From Cohnella abietis (GTDB lineage Bacteria; Bacillota; Bacilli; Paenibacillales; Paenibacillaceae), in the NCBI RefSeq assembly GCF_004295585.1, contig NZ_AP019400.1, positions 2,764,001-2,828,000 of the forward strand: a stretch of 64,000 nt of DNA, written 5' to 3'. The notes under the pieces were generated by a model that saw only the letters and a program-made list of their open reading frames with translations, did not search any database and was not told where the DNA came from. How positions within the stretch are numbered: position 1 is the first letter of the stretch; every line of letters begins with the position of its first letter. Below, in pieces: positions 43,537 through 52,297 of this stretch. A program made the translations under genes and the position numbers.

Positions 43537-44409
43537 ATGATTAAGCTATCGGTATTTACTGTATCGACACCAGAGCTTAGTCCAGAAGAGCTTGCTGCAA
43601 AGGCGAAGCAAGCGGGGCTACAAGGAATCGAGTGGCGTTATAAGGAAACTCCTGCAGATGTAGCTAACCAAGTGCCTTCATTTTGGGGAAACAACCAATG
43701 TACCATTTCTCCTTCTGGCGGTGAAGTGGAATTGGACCGCTTTAAGAGAGCAACTGAGCTGCAGGGTCTTACAACTGTAAGCGTCACCCCTTATTTACAG
43801 GCAGGCGACATAGTGGGAACGGAGCAAGTATTAAAGGCTGCTCAGTATATGGGTGCGCCCTTTATTCGCTTAGGAGTCCATTCTTATGATCGCAACCGTC
43901 CTTTTAATGAGTTATTTGAGGATGAGCTAGTCTATTTGAAAGCGTCTGAGGAGCTTTGCAGACAGTATGGGGTTAAGGGCTTAGTGGAGATTCACCATGG
44001 CACACTGGCGGCTTCTGCATCCGGAGCAAGAAGATTGGTTGAAGGGCTGGACCCTCAATTCATTGGCGTACTCTTCGATCCTGGCAATACGGTACACGAA
44101 GGCTTTGAGAATTATCGGATGGCGCTGGAAATACTGGGACCCTATTTGGCTCATGTGCACATTAAAAATGCGGGATGGAAAATACAAGGTAAAGCTGAGG
44201 ATGGCAGTACGATCTGGCACAGTGATTGGGAAGGACTTAGGGAAGGGATGGTTCCTTGGAGACAGGTGATCGCTGATTTGCTCGCTGTTGGCTATGAGGG
44301 CTATTTGGGAGTTGAGGATTTTAGTAGACAATTCGCTGATTCAGCCGACATGCTTCAGAACTTCTCTTCCTATATCGGAGACTTATTGGCGGAGCTACAG
44401 CATGTTTGA
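43537..44409 (+). CDS. Sugar phosphate isomerase/epimerase (AP endonuclease family 2 fold)
   Basis: A 290-aa TIM-barrel enzyme. Metal-ligand segments are GLVEIHHGTLAAS, GVLFDPGNTVHEGF, LAHVHIKNAGW and YLGVEDFS. AAGGAGG precedes ATG 43537; the ATG at 43516 lies inside that binding site region and is rejected. It overlaps the AraC gene by eight bases. Likely an inosose- or keto-sugar isomerase in the pathway of the two dehydrogenases. Confidence 0.87.
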   Translation: MIKLSVFTVSTPELSPEELAAKAKQAGLQGIEWRYKETPADVANQVPSFWGNNQCTISPSGGEVELDRFKRATELQGLTTVSVTPYLQAGDIVGTEQVLKAAQYMGAPFIRLGVHSYDRNRPFNELFEDELVYLKASEELCRQYGVKGLVEIHHGTLAASASGARRLVEGLDPQFIGVLFDPGNTVHEGFENYRMALEILGPYLAHVHIKNAGWKIQGKAEDGSTIWHSDWEGLREGMVPWRQVIADLLAVGYEGYLGVEDFSRQFADSADMLQNFSSYIGDLLAELQHV

Positions 44410-45259
44410 GTTTAATTATCGGTCGATAGGGATGTTTGAGCCTATCTTTCATTCTCATACCTTTTACGAGGTTTATTATTTTCATGAGGGCAAATGCAAC
44501 TATTTAATCGGTGATCAAATCTATAACCTATCGCCTGGGGATTTAATATTGATGAATGGGATGACTCTTCATTGTCCGAAGGTTGACCCGGAAATTCCTT
44601 ATATACGGTCGATTATTCATTTTGATCCCGCGATTTTAAGACCCTATTTGGAGCTGCCTCAAGCCGTTCCTGTTATGAGACCTTTCGAGCAGTTTAAGAA
44701 TTATAGACTGTGCTTGCGAGGCAAAGAGAAGGAGGAGCTTGAGCAAATTTTATTGGTCATGCTAAGTCACCAGCAGCGCGGGGACAAGGTGGGGGAAAGC
44801 CGATTACTTCTCGCATTCGTGGATATGCTGCATTTTATTTATGATCAATGCTTGCAGCCTCTTGGGGAACAGAGGGAGGTTCCTTCTGACAAAGAAAAGA
44901 CGGTTCAGGAGATCATTGCGCTGCTTGAGGATGTTTATATGGACGATGAGTTAAGTATGGAGCTGCTGCACAGCAAGCTTCATCTTAGCAAGTCGTATTT
45001 GGCCAAAATTTTCAAGGATGTGACGGGAGTTACTTTATTCGAATATGTGTACCGCAAGCGCATTAACGAAGCCAAAATCTTATTTCTGCTCCATCCAAGC
45101 TTATCGGTAACGGAAGTATCCTTCCGACTTGGCTTTAAGCATCTTGCGCATTTTAGCAGGCTTTTTAAGCAGCAAGTCAAGATAACTCCAGAAGGTTACA
45201 AGAAGGAATTGAAGAAGGATCGCCAACTGCATAAACAGCTAGAGGGGGAAGGTAATTGA
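44402..45259 (+). CDS. AraC-family regulator within the hexuronate cluster
   Basis: A 285-aa regulator. The cupin domain (residues 10-95; HSHTFYEVYYFHEGKCNYLIG, NLSPGDLILMNG) is followed by a double HTH (185-275; SYLAKIFKDVTGVTLFEYVYRKRINEAK, LGFKHLAHFSRLFKQQVKITPEGY). GGAG lies seven bases before ATG 44402. It overlaps both its neighbours, by eight bases upstream and four downstream, so it is translated with the catabolic genes and probably controls them. Its ligand would be a sugar acid. Confidence 0.9.
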   Translation: MFEFNYRSIGMFEPIFHSHTFYEVYYFHEGKCNYLIGDQIYNLSPGDLILMNGMTLHCPKVDPEIPYIRSIIHFDPAILRPYLELPQAVPVMRPFEQFKNYRLCLRGKEKEELEQILLVMLSHQQRGDKVGESRLLLAFVDMLHFIYDQCLQPLGEQREVPSDKEKTVQEIIALLEDVYMDDELSMELLHSKLHLSKSYLAKIFKDVTGVTLFEYVYRKRINEAKILFLLHPSLSVTEVSFRLGFKHLAHFSRLFKQQVKITPEGYKKELKKDRQLHKQLEGEGN

Positions 45260-46023
45260 ATTTATTTGACCTGAGCGGCAGAACGGCAGTCGTTATTGGT
45301 GGCTCCTCATCATTAGGTGGTGCAATGGCGGAAGCGCTGGCAGCATATGGCGCGGCTGTAGCCCTTACAGGCCGCAAGGCGGATAATGCGGAGCCGATTA
45401 GGCAACGTATTGAATCTGCTGGCGGGAAGGCGCGTTGCTATGCGGTAGAGCCAACGAGTAAAGCTGATTTGGAGCATTTGCTTCAAGAGGTGGCCGCTTG
45501 GACGGGAGGAGTTGATATTTTACTCAATTGTCCGGGCGTGAACAGCGCTACTTCCTTTTTCGATATCGGGGAAGAAGAGTGGGACCGGATTATAGATGTT
45601 AATGCCAAGAGCTTAATGCTATCATGCCAAGTATTTGGCCGTTATATGGTTGAGCGGGGACAAGGTGGCAGCATTATTAATCTTTCATCGGTGTCATCTA
45701 CAACCCCGTTATCTAAGGTGTTTACCTATTCGGTTTCTAAAGCAGCGGTAAACAATATGACCCAGTTTCTTGCGAGGGAATTTGCGCCTGCTCGTGTAAG
45801 AGTAAATGCTATCATACCTGGCTTTTTCCCGGCGGAGCAAAATCGGACGATTCTCTCTGAAGAGAGAGTGTCGTCAATCATGTCGCATACCCCGATGAAA
45901 AGATTCGGAGATCCGACGGAGCTGCAAGGAGCAGTCGTCTATTTGGCTTCCGAGAAAGCATCAAGCTACGTAACCGGGTCATTATTAAGGGTTGATGGTG
46001 GTTTCGGAGCGATGACGATATAA
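45256..46023 (+). CDS. uxuB: SDR oxidoreductase, UxuB/YjmF-like mannonate (fructuronate) reductase
   Basis: A 255-aa SDR. The cofactor motif is GGSSSLGGAMAEAL, the catalytic residues are Ser in LSSVSSTTP and YSVSK, and the C-terminus has HTPMKRFGDPTEL and ASSYVTGSLLRVDGGF. The C-terminal pattern and the neighbouring uxuA gene point to the Bacillus YjmF type, which interconverts D-fructuronate and D-mannonate. It starts at TTG 45256, overlapping the stop of the AraC gene, with GGGGGAAGG upstream. Confidence 0.82.
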   Translation: MNLFDLSGRTAVVIGGSSSLGGAMAEALAAYGAAVALTGRKADNAEPIRQRIESAGGKARCYAVEPTSKADLEHLLQEVAAWTGGVDILLNCPGVNSATSFFDIGEEEWDRIIDVNAKSLMLSCQVFGRYMVERGQGGSIINLSSVSSTTPLSKVFTYSVSKAAVNNMTQFLAREFAPARVRVNAIIPGFFPAEQNRTILSEERVSSIMSHTPMKRFGDPTELQGAVVYLASEKASSYVTGSLLRVDGGFGAMTI

Positions 46024-46057
46024 CGAAGATTAAGGCTTAAGGAGGTGTGTTGACAGC

Positions 46058-47119
46058 ATGCAAATGACATTTCGTTGGTTTGGTGAAAATGATCCGGTAA
46101 AACTGTGGCAAATTCGGCAAATTCCCGGGGTTACAGGCATTGTTAGCGCGATCTATGACGTACCTGTAGGAGAGGAATGGCCGCTGGAGAGTATTGTTCA
46201 GCTTAAGGAGAAGATTGAAGCGGCTGGGCTATCTTTAAGTGTCATTGAGAGCGTGCCTGTACATGAGCATATAAAGCTCGGATTGCCTGGACGCGACCAA
46301 TATATTGAGAATTACGGAAAAACACTGCGCAATCTTGCTCATGCTGGGATTGGAATTGTTTGCTACAATTTTATGCCTGTGTTCGATTGGACAAGGTCAC
46401 AGCTGGATTACGAGTTAGAGGATGGTTCAAATGCACTGATCTACGAAGAGGAAGTAGTCAGACGTATGAATCCGCTAAGTGGTGAATTACAGCTACCTGG
46501 TTGGGATAGCAGCTATAGGAAAGAGGATCTGCGGGTACTGTTCGAGCAATATTCTACTGTAGATGAAGAAAAGCTGTGGGACAATCTATCCTACTTCGTG
46601 AAGGCGATTATGCCGATTGCGGAGGAGGTTGGAGTATTAATGGCTATCCATCCGGATGATCCACCTTGGCCAATCTTCGGGCTTCCGCGCATCATTAAGG
46701 ATGAAGCAGCTTTGCAAAGATTTGTCGGCTTGTATGACCATCCGGTCAATGGGCTTTGCCTCTGTAGCGGTTCACTTGGAGCAAATCCGGATAATGATCT
46801 GCCTGCTCTTATTCGTCACTTCGGAGCGGCTGGCAAAATTAATTTCATGCATGCACGTAATATCAAGCATACAGGTGAACGTTCTTTTCAAGAATCCGCT
46901 CATTTATCTTCTGCTGGCTCTCTGGATATGGCCGAGATCGTCCGAGCCTTACGCGATGTAAACTATGCTGGACCTGTCCGTCCTGATCATGGCCGCATGA
47001 TTTGGGGAGAAACCGGGAAGCCAGGGTACGGGTTATATGACAGGGCATTGGGCGCTGTTTATCTGAATGGCATGTGGGAGGCTTTAACTAAAGAGAGAGC
47101 TGCTTTGAATAAGGAGTAG
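46058..47119 (+). CDS. uxuA: Mannonate dehydratase
   Basis: A 353-aa enzyme converting D-mannonate to 2-keto-3-deoxy-D-gluconate. The start [22 protein letters not shown] is typical. All four metal ligands of the family are visible: His in AIHPDDPPW, Cys in LCLCSGSLG, His in [10 protein letters not shown] and Asp in [18 protein letters not shown] lies upstream. Last gene of the overlapping unit before the aldolase. Confidence 0.95.
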   Translation: MQMTFRWFGENDPVKLWQIRQIPGVTGIVSAIYDVPVGEEWPLESIVQLKEKIEAAGLSLSVIESVPVHEHIKLGLPGRDQYIENYGKTLRNLAHAGIGIVCYNFMPVFDWTRSQLDYELEDGSNALIYEEEVVRRMNPLSGELQLPGWDSSYRKEDLRVLFEQYSTVDEEKLWDNLSYFVKAIMPIAEEVGVLMAIHPDDPPWPIFGLPRIIKDEAALQRFVGLYDHPVNGLCLCSGSLGANPDNDLPALIRHFGAAGKINFMHARNIKHTGERSFQESAHLSSAGSLDMAEIVRALRDVNYAGPVRPDHGRMIWGETGKPGYGLYDRALGAVYLNGMWEALTKERAALNKE

Positions 47120-47274
47120 AAGCTCCTGGTGCCTCTATTGTAGCTTGCGTGCAGGGGATATTTGGTAAGTCGTTGCTTTCATCGAGTGGACAGTGATGGT
47201 AGAATGGGGTACGTTAGTTAAACAAGGATTCGAAACATTACGATACCTTATCCCCATTAAAGGAGATTATTTTG

Positions 47275-47919
47275 ATGCCTTCAGAAATCATGCAAATCCT
47301 GTCCCGTGAAAAAATAGTGGCGATTGCTCGCGGAATTCCCGTAGAGTCCATCAATGCAACAGCTAAAGCGTTAGCTGATGGGGGAATTGTACTCCTTGAG
47401 GTTACCTTAAATACAGATGGCGCACTAAAAATGATATCGAAGCTTCGCTCAGACTTTGAGGGCCGTTTGCGTATAGGAGCGGGTACCGTTCTTGATTTGG
47501 GACAAGCCAAGGAAGCGGTAGCGGCGGGTGCTGAATATCTCATTTCCCCTAATTTAGATGAAGAAGTGATTTATTATGGCGTGGAGCAAGGTGTGGAGGT
47601 TTGGCCGGGTACTATGACTCCGACGGAAATCGTTCGTGCCTATAAGGCAGGGGCATCTGCGGTCAAATTGTTTCCAATGGGCTCGCTGGGAATTAACTAT
47701 TTGAAAGAAGTCCGTGGGCCATTGAACAACATTCCTATGATTGCGACTGGCGGCGTGACCCTGCAAAATATTAACTCAGTCTTAGAAGCGGGAGCGATTG
47801 CAGTCGGCTTAGGCGGAAAGCTGATCGATACGCAGCTGGTGAAGGAAGGCAAATTCGATGAGCTGAGCCAGCTGGCCCGATCGTTCGTTAATGAGGTACA
47901 GGGAATAAAATCGGTGTGA
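47275..47919 (+). CDS. kdgA: 2-keto-3-deoxy-6-phosphogluconate (KDPG/KHG) aldolase
   Basis: A 214-aa class I aldolase giving pyruvate and glyceraldehyde 3-phosphate. The catalytic Glu is in LLEVTLNT, the GAGTVLD loop is present, the Schiff-base Lys is in SAVKLFPMG, and ATGGVTLQNI binds phosphate. AAAGGAG lies nine bases before ATG 47275. It sits 155 bp after uxuA and may have its own promoter. A KDG kinase is needed between uxuA and this step but is not in the window. Confidence 0.94.
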   Translation: MPSEIMQILSREKIVAIARGIPVESINATAKALADGGIVLLEVTLNTDGALKMISKLRSDFEGRLRIGAGTVLDLGQAKEAVAAGAEYLISPNLDEEVIYYGVEQGVEVWPGTMTPTEIVRAYKAGASAVKLFPMGSLGINYLKEVRGPLNNIPMIATGGVTLQNINSVLEAGAIAVGLGGKLIDTQLVKEGKFDELSQLARSFVNEVQGIKSV

Positions 47920-47998
47920 GGTTATTCACTTTTCCGTTAAGGCTGGTGTCTTGTCGGGGAGGAAAATACACGCTATAAATTAAGAGATTTGTTAGTGA

Positions 47999-48045
47999 GG
48001 GCTGTCCCAGAAAGGTCAATTGCGACCTAGGGATGGCCCTTTTTT
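47999..48045 (+). terminator. Terminator of kdgA, of the same family as the one at 6167
   Basis: GGGCTGTCCC pairs imperfectly with GGATGGCCC around an inner GGTC/GACC stem; T6 follows. Array 3 begins six bases later. Confidence 0.88.
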
Positions 48046-48050
48046 GAGCT

Positions 48051-48716
48051 GTACGAAATATTCGAGTAACAGGTTTGTGGAAGGCGCGAATGTGAGGAGT
48101 TGTACGAGATAATCGAGCAACTGGTTGTGGAGTGGCAAGATTGAAGAGAGTTATACGAATTATTCGAGCAATTGGGTTGCGAAGGGCACGATTGGAGCGA
48201 GGTATACGAAATATTCAAGTAAAAGGGTTGCGGAGTAGCACGATTGTGAGGAGTAATACGAAATAATCGAATAACGGTGTAGCGGAGGGGAACGAATGGA
48301 GCGAGTTATACGAAATATTCGAGTAACAGGGTTGCGGAGTGGCACGATTGTAAGGAGTTGTTCGAAATAATCGAACAACAGGATCCCGTAAGGCATGTTT
48401 GTAGTGGAGGTATTCGAAATATTCGAGCAACTGGTTTGTGAAAGGGCGCGATAGTGAGGAGGTATACGAAATAATCGAACAACGGTGTTGCGGAGTGGCA
48501 CGATTGGAGCGAGGTATACGAAATATTCGAGCAACTGGTTTGTGAAAGGGCGCGATAGTGAGGAGTTGTTCGAAATAATCGAACAACAGGACCCCGTAAG
48601 GCATGTTTGTAGTGGAGGTATTCGAAATAATCGAGCAACGAAGCTACGGAAGGCCTAATTGTGAAAGAGCTCTTCGAAATATTCGAGCAACTGGTTCGTG
48701 GCCATGCTGCCCCGAG
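48051..48716. repeat. Tandem array 3: thirteen units of 51-52 bp
   Basis: The ACGAAAT or TTCGAAAT element recurs at 48053, 48104, 48155, 48206, 48258, 48310, 48362, 48414, 48466, 48518, 48570, 48622 and 48674. Spacing is 51, 51, 51 and then 52 throughout. Each unit carries GAAATA(T/A)TCGAGCAAC followed by a variable GC-rich half. The last unit runs to the stop codon of the adenosine deaminase gene. Neighbouring units alternate between subtypes, suggesting expansion by duplication of two- and four-unit blocks. Confidence 0.94.
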
Positions 48717-49796
48717 TTACCCATTTGGGTCATCTTGTAGTTTCTTCGAAAAATCAGTTAAGTCATATACGCCTAATGTAGTTAGTATTTCTTCGAAATC
48801 TCGTTTTAAAGCGGCCTTCTCGTCGGCAGGGAGGAAAGATGCCTCGACTCCATTTAAAATGAGTACGGTAATTTCGTGCAAGGTAAATCCGAATTTCTCC
48901 GTGAGCAGCTGATATTCCTTTGTTATATTTGTTCCGGATACACCAGGGTTATCAGTATTAACCGTACAAATAATCCCTTGATCGTAATAATCCTTTATGG
49001 GATAAGCGTCCCAACCGCTGACTGCTTTGGTCTGGATGTTGCTTGTCGGACAAAGCTCAAGGGGAATTTGTTGATCCCGAATTAAGTTGAATATATTTTT
49101 GTCTTCGTTCAATCTCACACCGTGTCCGATTCTCTGAGCTCCTAGTCGGATAGCTGCTTCTTCAATGTTTGAGGGACCAGCGGCTTCGCCTGCATGAATC
49201 GTGATTGGGATGTTGAGGTTTTGCGCAAGCTCAAACACTTCTCTGAACAATGCTGCGGGAAATGACGTTTCGTCTCCAGCCAAATCGACAGCTACAAGAC
49301 CATGACCAATGAAGTGGGATGCGGCTTCGATAACCTGCAGGTTTTCCTCGACCGTATGGTTTCTCATACAGATGGCGATAACCCGGGATTTGATCCCGAA
49401 GCTTGCTTCGCCTCGCTTTAATCCTTCAATAACATGGTGAATGGTATCATCGGTAGTTAGTCCATTTTCGCGGTGGAGCAGCGGGGCAAAACGAACCTCG
49501 ATATATTTAATGTTATGTTCATGTGCTTGCTCTACAGCCTCATAGGCAGTCTGCTCCAATGCTTCGCCTGTTTGAAGAAAGGGTAACACGAAATCGAACT
49601 TCGACAAGTATTCCGTAAGATTAGGGCAGTCTTCAACGACTTGAACGAGAGGAATTAGTTCTTCAGTATCGTAAGAGGGCAAGGACTTTCCTTGATCATT
49701 GGCGAGTTTTATTAAGGTATCCGGCTTAATGCAACCGTCAAGATGTACGTGCAGATCTACCTTCGGTAAAATCTTTAATAGTCTTGACATATCCAT
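48717..49796 (-). CDS. add: Adenosine deaminase
   Basis: A 359-aa zinc amidohydrolase converting adenosine to inosine. Metal and catalytic motifs are DLHVHLDG (residues 14-21), TIHAGEAAGP, RIGHGVRL, CPTSNIQTKAV and TVNTDNPGVSG. GGGAGG lies ten bases before ATG 49796. The stop codon touches repeat array 3 directly and no separate terminator is seen. Confidence 0.95.
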   Translation of the reverse strand: MDMSRLLKILPKVDLHVHLDGCIKPDTLIKLANDQGKSLPSYDTEELIPLVQVVEDCPNLTEYLSKFDFVLPFLQTGEALEQTAYEAVEQAHEHNIKYIEVRFAPLLHRENGLTTDDTIHHVIEGLKRGEASFGIKSRVIAICMRNHTVEENLQVIEAASHFIGHGLVAVDLAGDETSFPAALFREVFELAQNLNIPITIHAGEAAGPSNIEEAAIRLGAQRIGHGVRLNEDKNIFNLIRDQQIPLELCPTSNIQTKAVSGWDAYPIKDYYDQGIICTVNTDNPGVSGTNITKEYQLLTEKFGFTLHEITVLILNGVEASFLPADEKAALKRDFEEILTTLGVYDLTDFSKKLQDDPNG

Positions 49797-49994
49797 TTTA
49801 CAAAAGCCTCCCTTTGATCGTGTGAATCAATATAACATAATTTTCTAATTTATTATATGTTTTAATACGTTGTGTCATATTTTTGTTAAGTTTATTACGA
49901 TTCGCATCGAATGGAAAAAATAAACTAACTATAAAACATTATTATGACAACATATAAAACTTTTTAATTAAATATTGTATCATATATAGGTTTG

Positions 49995-50004
49995 TGGTAT
50001 ACCA
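49995..50004. promoter_or_regulatory. Palindrome TGGTATACCA upstream of transaldolase
   Basis: A perfect 10-bp palindrome 45 bp before the start codon, in an otherwise very AT-rich 250-bp gap. It could be an operator or part of the -10 region; no regulator can be named. Confidence 0.35.
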
Positions 50005-50048
50005 TAAATAGCATCTAAAAGATTTAATCTAGGGAGGATATACAGAAT

Positions 50049-50702
50049 ATGAAATTTTATTTGGATACAGGCAATGTGGAAGAGATCAAAAGAATCGTTA
50101 AACTCGGCTTGGTGGATGGCGTTACAACGAATCCGAGCCTGATCGCTAAAGAAGGCCGTATTTTCAAAGATGTGATCAAGGAAATCTGTGCTATCGTAGA
50201 AGGACCAGTTAGCGCAGAGGTTATTAGTCTCGATGTAGAAGGCATGCTGAAGGAAGCACATGAAATCGCACAATGGGCACCGAACGTTGTCATTAAGCTT
50301 CCGATGACCGAAGCGGGGTTAGAAGCTACGCATCAGCTATCTCAAGAAGGCATCAAAACGAACGTTACGCTGATCTTCAGTGTTGCACAAGGATTATTGG
50401 CTGCCAAAGCAGGCGCTACTTATATTAGTCCTTTCGTTGGCCGTTTAGATGATATCGGCGTTGATGGTATGGCACTTGTAAGAAACCTTCGCCAAGTATT
50501 GGATCAATATGGACTAGCTTCCGAAATTATTGCGGCAAGTATTCGTCATATTGGACATTTCGAGCAGGCTGCTTTGGCTGGAGCTCATATTGCTACAATT
50601 CCTGGAACATTGCTCCCTGTACTATGGAAGCATCCGTTGACGGATAATGGTATCGATCGTTTCCTTAAGGACTGGGAGAAGGTTCCAAAGGTACAAGGCT
50701 AA
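50049..50702 (+). CDS. tal: Transaldolase, TalC/fructose-6-phosphate aldolase type
   Basis: A 217-aa short transaldolase of the pentose phosphate pathway. It has [27 protein letters not shown], the Schiff-base Lys in [43 protein letters not shown] and the C-terminal [26 protein letters not shown]. The length matches Bacillus YwjH. GGGAGG lies upstream. The ccpN gene starts 48 bp later. Confidence 0.94.
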   Translation: MKFYLDTGNVEEIKRIVKLGLVDGVTTNPSLIAKEGRIFKDVIKEICAIVEGPVSAEVISLDVEGMLKEAHEIAQWAPNVVIKLPMTEAGLEATHQLSQEGIKTNVTLIFSVAQGLLAAKAGATYISPFVGRLDDIGVDGMALVRNLRQVLDQYGLASEIIAASIRHIGHFEQAALAGAHIATIPGTLLPVLWKHPLTDNGIDRFLKDWEKVPKVQG

Positions 50703-50750
50703 TAGGGATATGAACCTTATGCTGGATCCGAGCAGTCGTAAAGGAGTGAG

Positions 50751-51398
50751 ATCAATATCGAACTCACAGTAAGACAACTAACGATTATCGATATAATTAA
50801 AAAGCATGCCCCAATCACCGGCGAGCAAATCGCCGAGTGCTTGGGAATCAGCCGTCCGACCATCAGGTCGGATTTGTCTGTGTTAGTCATGCTTGGCTAC
50901 ATTGATGCTAAGCCTAAGGTAGGCTATTTTCTAGGGAAAGTCATGACATCTGAAGGCCAGCAGAGCGAGAAGCTCATGAATCTGAAGGTCAGAGATGTTA
51001 TGAATCGACCTGTAGTCATTGTAGAGAGCGCCACGGTAAACGATGCTGTCATCTCTTTATTCGTAGAGAATACCGGTTTCTTGACGGTTACAGACGAGCA
51101 GGGAGCTCTCACGGGCATGGTATCCCTTAAGGATTTGCTTAAAGTAACGTTGGGCAATCCGAATGCGGCGGCCATCCCAATTAGTATGGTGATGACAAGA
51201 GCGCCTCGCCTTGCATTGGTTTCTCCAGATGATACGGTGCTCGAAGCTGCCAAAAAAATGCTGCATCATCAAGTAGGGGGTATGCCGGTTGTTGTCTCTC
51301 ACGGTGACCACAACCGCTTAGAGGTGGTCGGGCGAATTACCAAAACCAACATGACACAGGCGTTGGTGGACTTGACCTCGGGGTTTATCGCTGAGTAG
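50751..51398 (+). CDS. ccpN: CcpN-like gluconeogenesis repressor (HTH plus two CBS domains), apparent ATC start
   Basis: A repressor of about 215 aa. Bacillus CcpN represses gapB and pckA during glycolysis. Residues 1-65 are a winged HTH (PITGEQIAECLGISRPTIRSDLSVL). Two CBS repeats follow (VRDVMNRPVVIVESATVNDA; ISMVMTRAPRLALVSPDDTV) and bind nucleotides. The only canonical start, TTG 50841, would remove half of the HTH. The frame is open upstream and reads INIELTVRQL after AAAGGAGTGAG, so the start appears to be ATC 50751. The gene is followed after 11 bp by yqfL, exactly as in Bacillus. Confidence 0.85.
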   Translation: MNIELTVRQLTIIDIIKKHAPITGEQIAECLGISRPTIRSDLSVLVMLGYIDAKPKVGYFLGKVMTSEGQQSEKLMNLKVRDVMNRPVVIVESATVNDAVISLFVENTGFLTVTDEQGALTGMVSLKDLLKVTLGNPNAAAIPISMVMTRAPRLALVSPDDTVLEAAKKMLHHQVGGMPVVVSHGDHNRLEVVGRITKTNMTQALVDLTSGFIAE

Positions 51399-51409
51399 GG
51401 GGAGACAGG

Positions 51410-52216
51410 ATGTCGGAGCAATTTCAGAAGGTTATATTTGTATGCTCAGATGCAGTCGGGGAAACTGCAGAAGCCGTTGCGAGAGCGACGGCGCGTCAAT
51501 TCGCTACCGAGCAGGTCAAAATAAAAAGATATGGCAATATCAAGCACGAGGATGAGATTAAATCCATCATTCATGAAGCATTGCAGGCTGGTGGCTTTAT
51601 TGCCTATACGCTTGTTCAGCCCGAGCTGCGTGAGACTATGCGTGAAGAAACGATAAAACTCGGTGTCCGAGCTATCGACGTGATGGGGCCGATGATGCAA
51701 GCCTTTATTGATACGTTTAATGATTCCCCTAAGTACAAGCCTGGATTGCTGCATGAGATGGACGAGAACTATTATCGGAAAATAGAGGCAGTTGAGTTTG
51801 CAGTTAAGTATGATGACGGTAAAGATGCACGAGGTCTGCTGCAAGCCCAAGTCGTGCTTGTAGGAGTGTCCCGTACATCCAAAACGCCACTTAGCATCTA
51901 CTTAGCTCACAAAGGGATTAAGACAGCCAACTATCCGTTAACGATTGAGGTTAAGCCGCCGCAGGAGCTGTTCACGGCAACCAATCTTGTCGTTGGTCTA
52001 TCGATGCAGCCGGAAAGGCTGCTTAAAATTCGTACGGAACGTCTCAAGGCATTAGGCCTACCTAGCCAAGCGAACTATGCATCTATGGATCGTATCGAGA
52101 AAGAGCTGAAATTCGCCTCTGACATTATGGAGAGGCTGAAATGTCCGATTATTGATGTAACAGAAAAGGCTATAGAAGAGACTTCAGGGCTCATTATGGA
52201 ATTATTGGTTCCTTAA
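51410..52216 (+). CDS. yqfL: Pyruvate, phosphate dikinase regulatory protein (YqfL/DUF299)
   Basis: A 268-aa bifunctional kinase/phosphorylase of the PpsR/RP family, which regulates pyruvate phosphate dikinase or PEP synthase. The P-loop is VGVSRTSKTPLSIYLA (about residue 148), with VCSDAVGETAEAVARA at the N-terminus and DVTEKAIEETSG near the end. In Bacillus subtilis it works with CcpN in carbon control. GGGGAGACAGG lies upstream. Confidence 0.94.
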   Translation: MSEQFQKVIFVCSDAVGETAEAVARATARQFATEQVKIKRYGNIKHEDEIKSIIHEALQAGGFIAYTLVQPELRETMREETIKLGVRAIDVMGPMMQAFIDTFNDSPKYKPGLLHEMDENYYRKIEAVEFAVKYDDGKDARGLLQAQVVLVGVSRTSKTPLSIYLAHKGIKTANYPLTIEVKPPQELFTATNLVVGLSMQPERLLKIRTERLKALGLPSQANYASMDRIEKELKFASDIMERLKCPIIDVTEKAIEETSGLIMELLVP

Positions 52217-52226
52217 TTTTTACAAC

Positions 52227-52275
52227 AAAAGTCGCCCGGAGGCAGTGAACCTTACTGCTCCGGACGACTTTTTTT
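52227..52275. terminator. Bidirectional terminator between yqfL and opuABC
   Basis: AAAAGTCG-CCCGGAGGCAGT pairs with ACTGCTCCGG-ACGACTTTTTTT, with T-runs on both strands; the genes converge. Confidence 0.92.
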
Positions 52276-52297
52276 AACTCTTAAACCACAAGGCGAG

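Noticed and set aside
48160..48638. Open frames in array 3 giving repeated LLEYFVYLAPIVPL-like peptides
   Set aside because: Frames shift at each 52-bp unit, several overlapping frames look alike, and no start signals are present.
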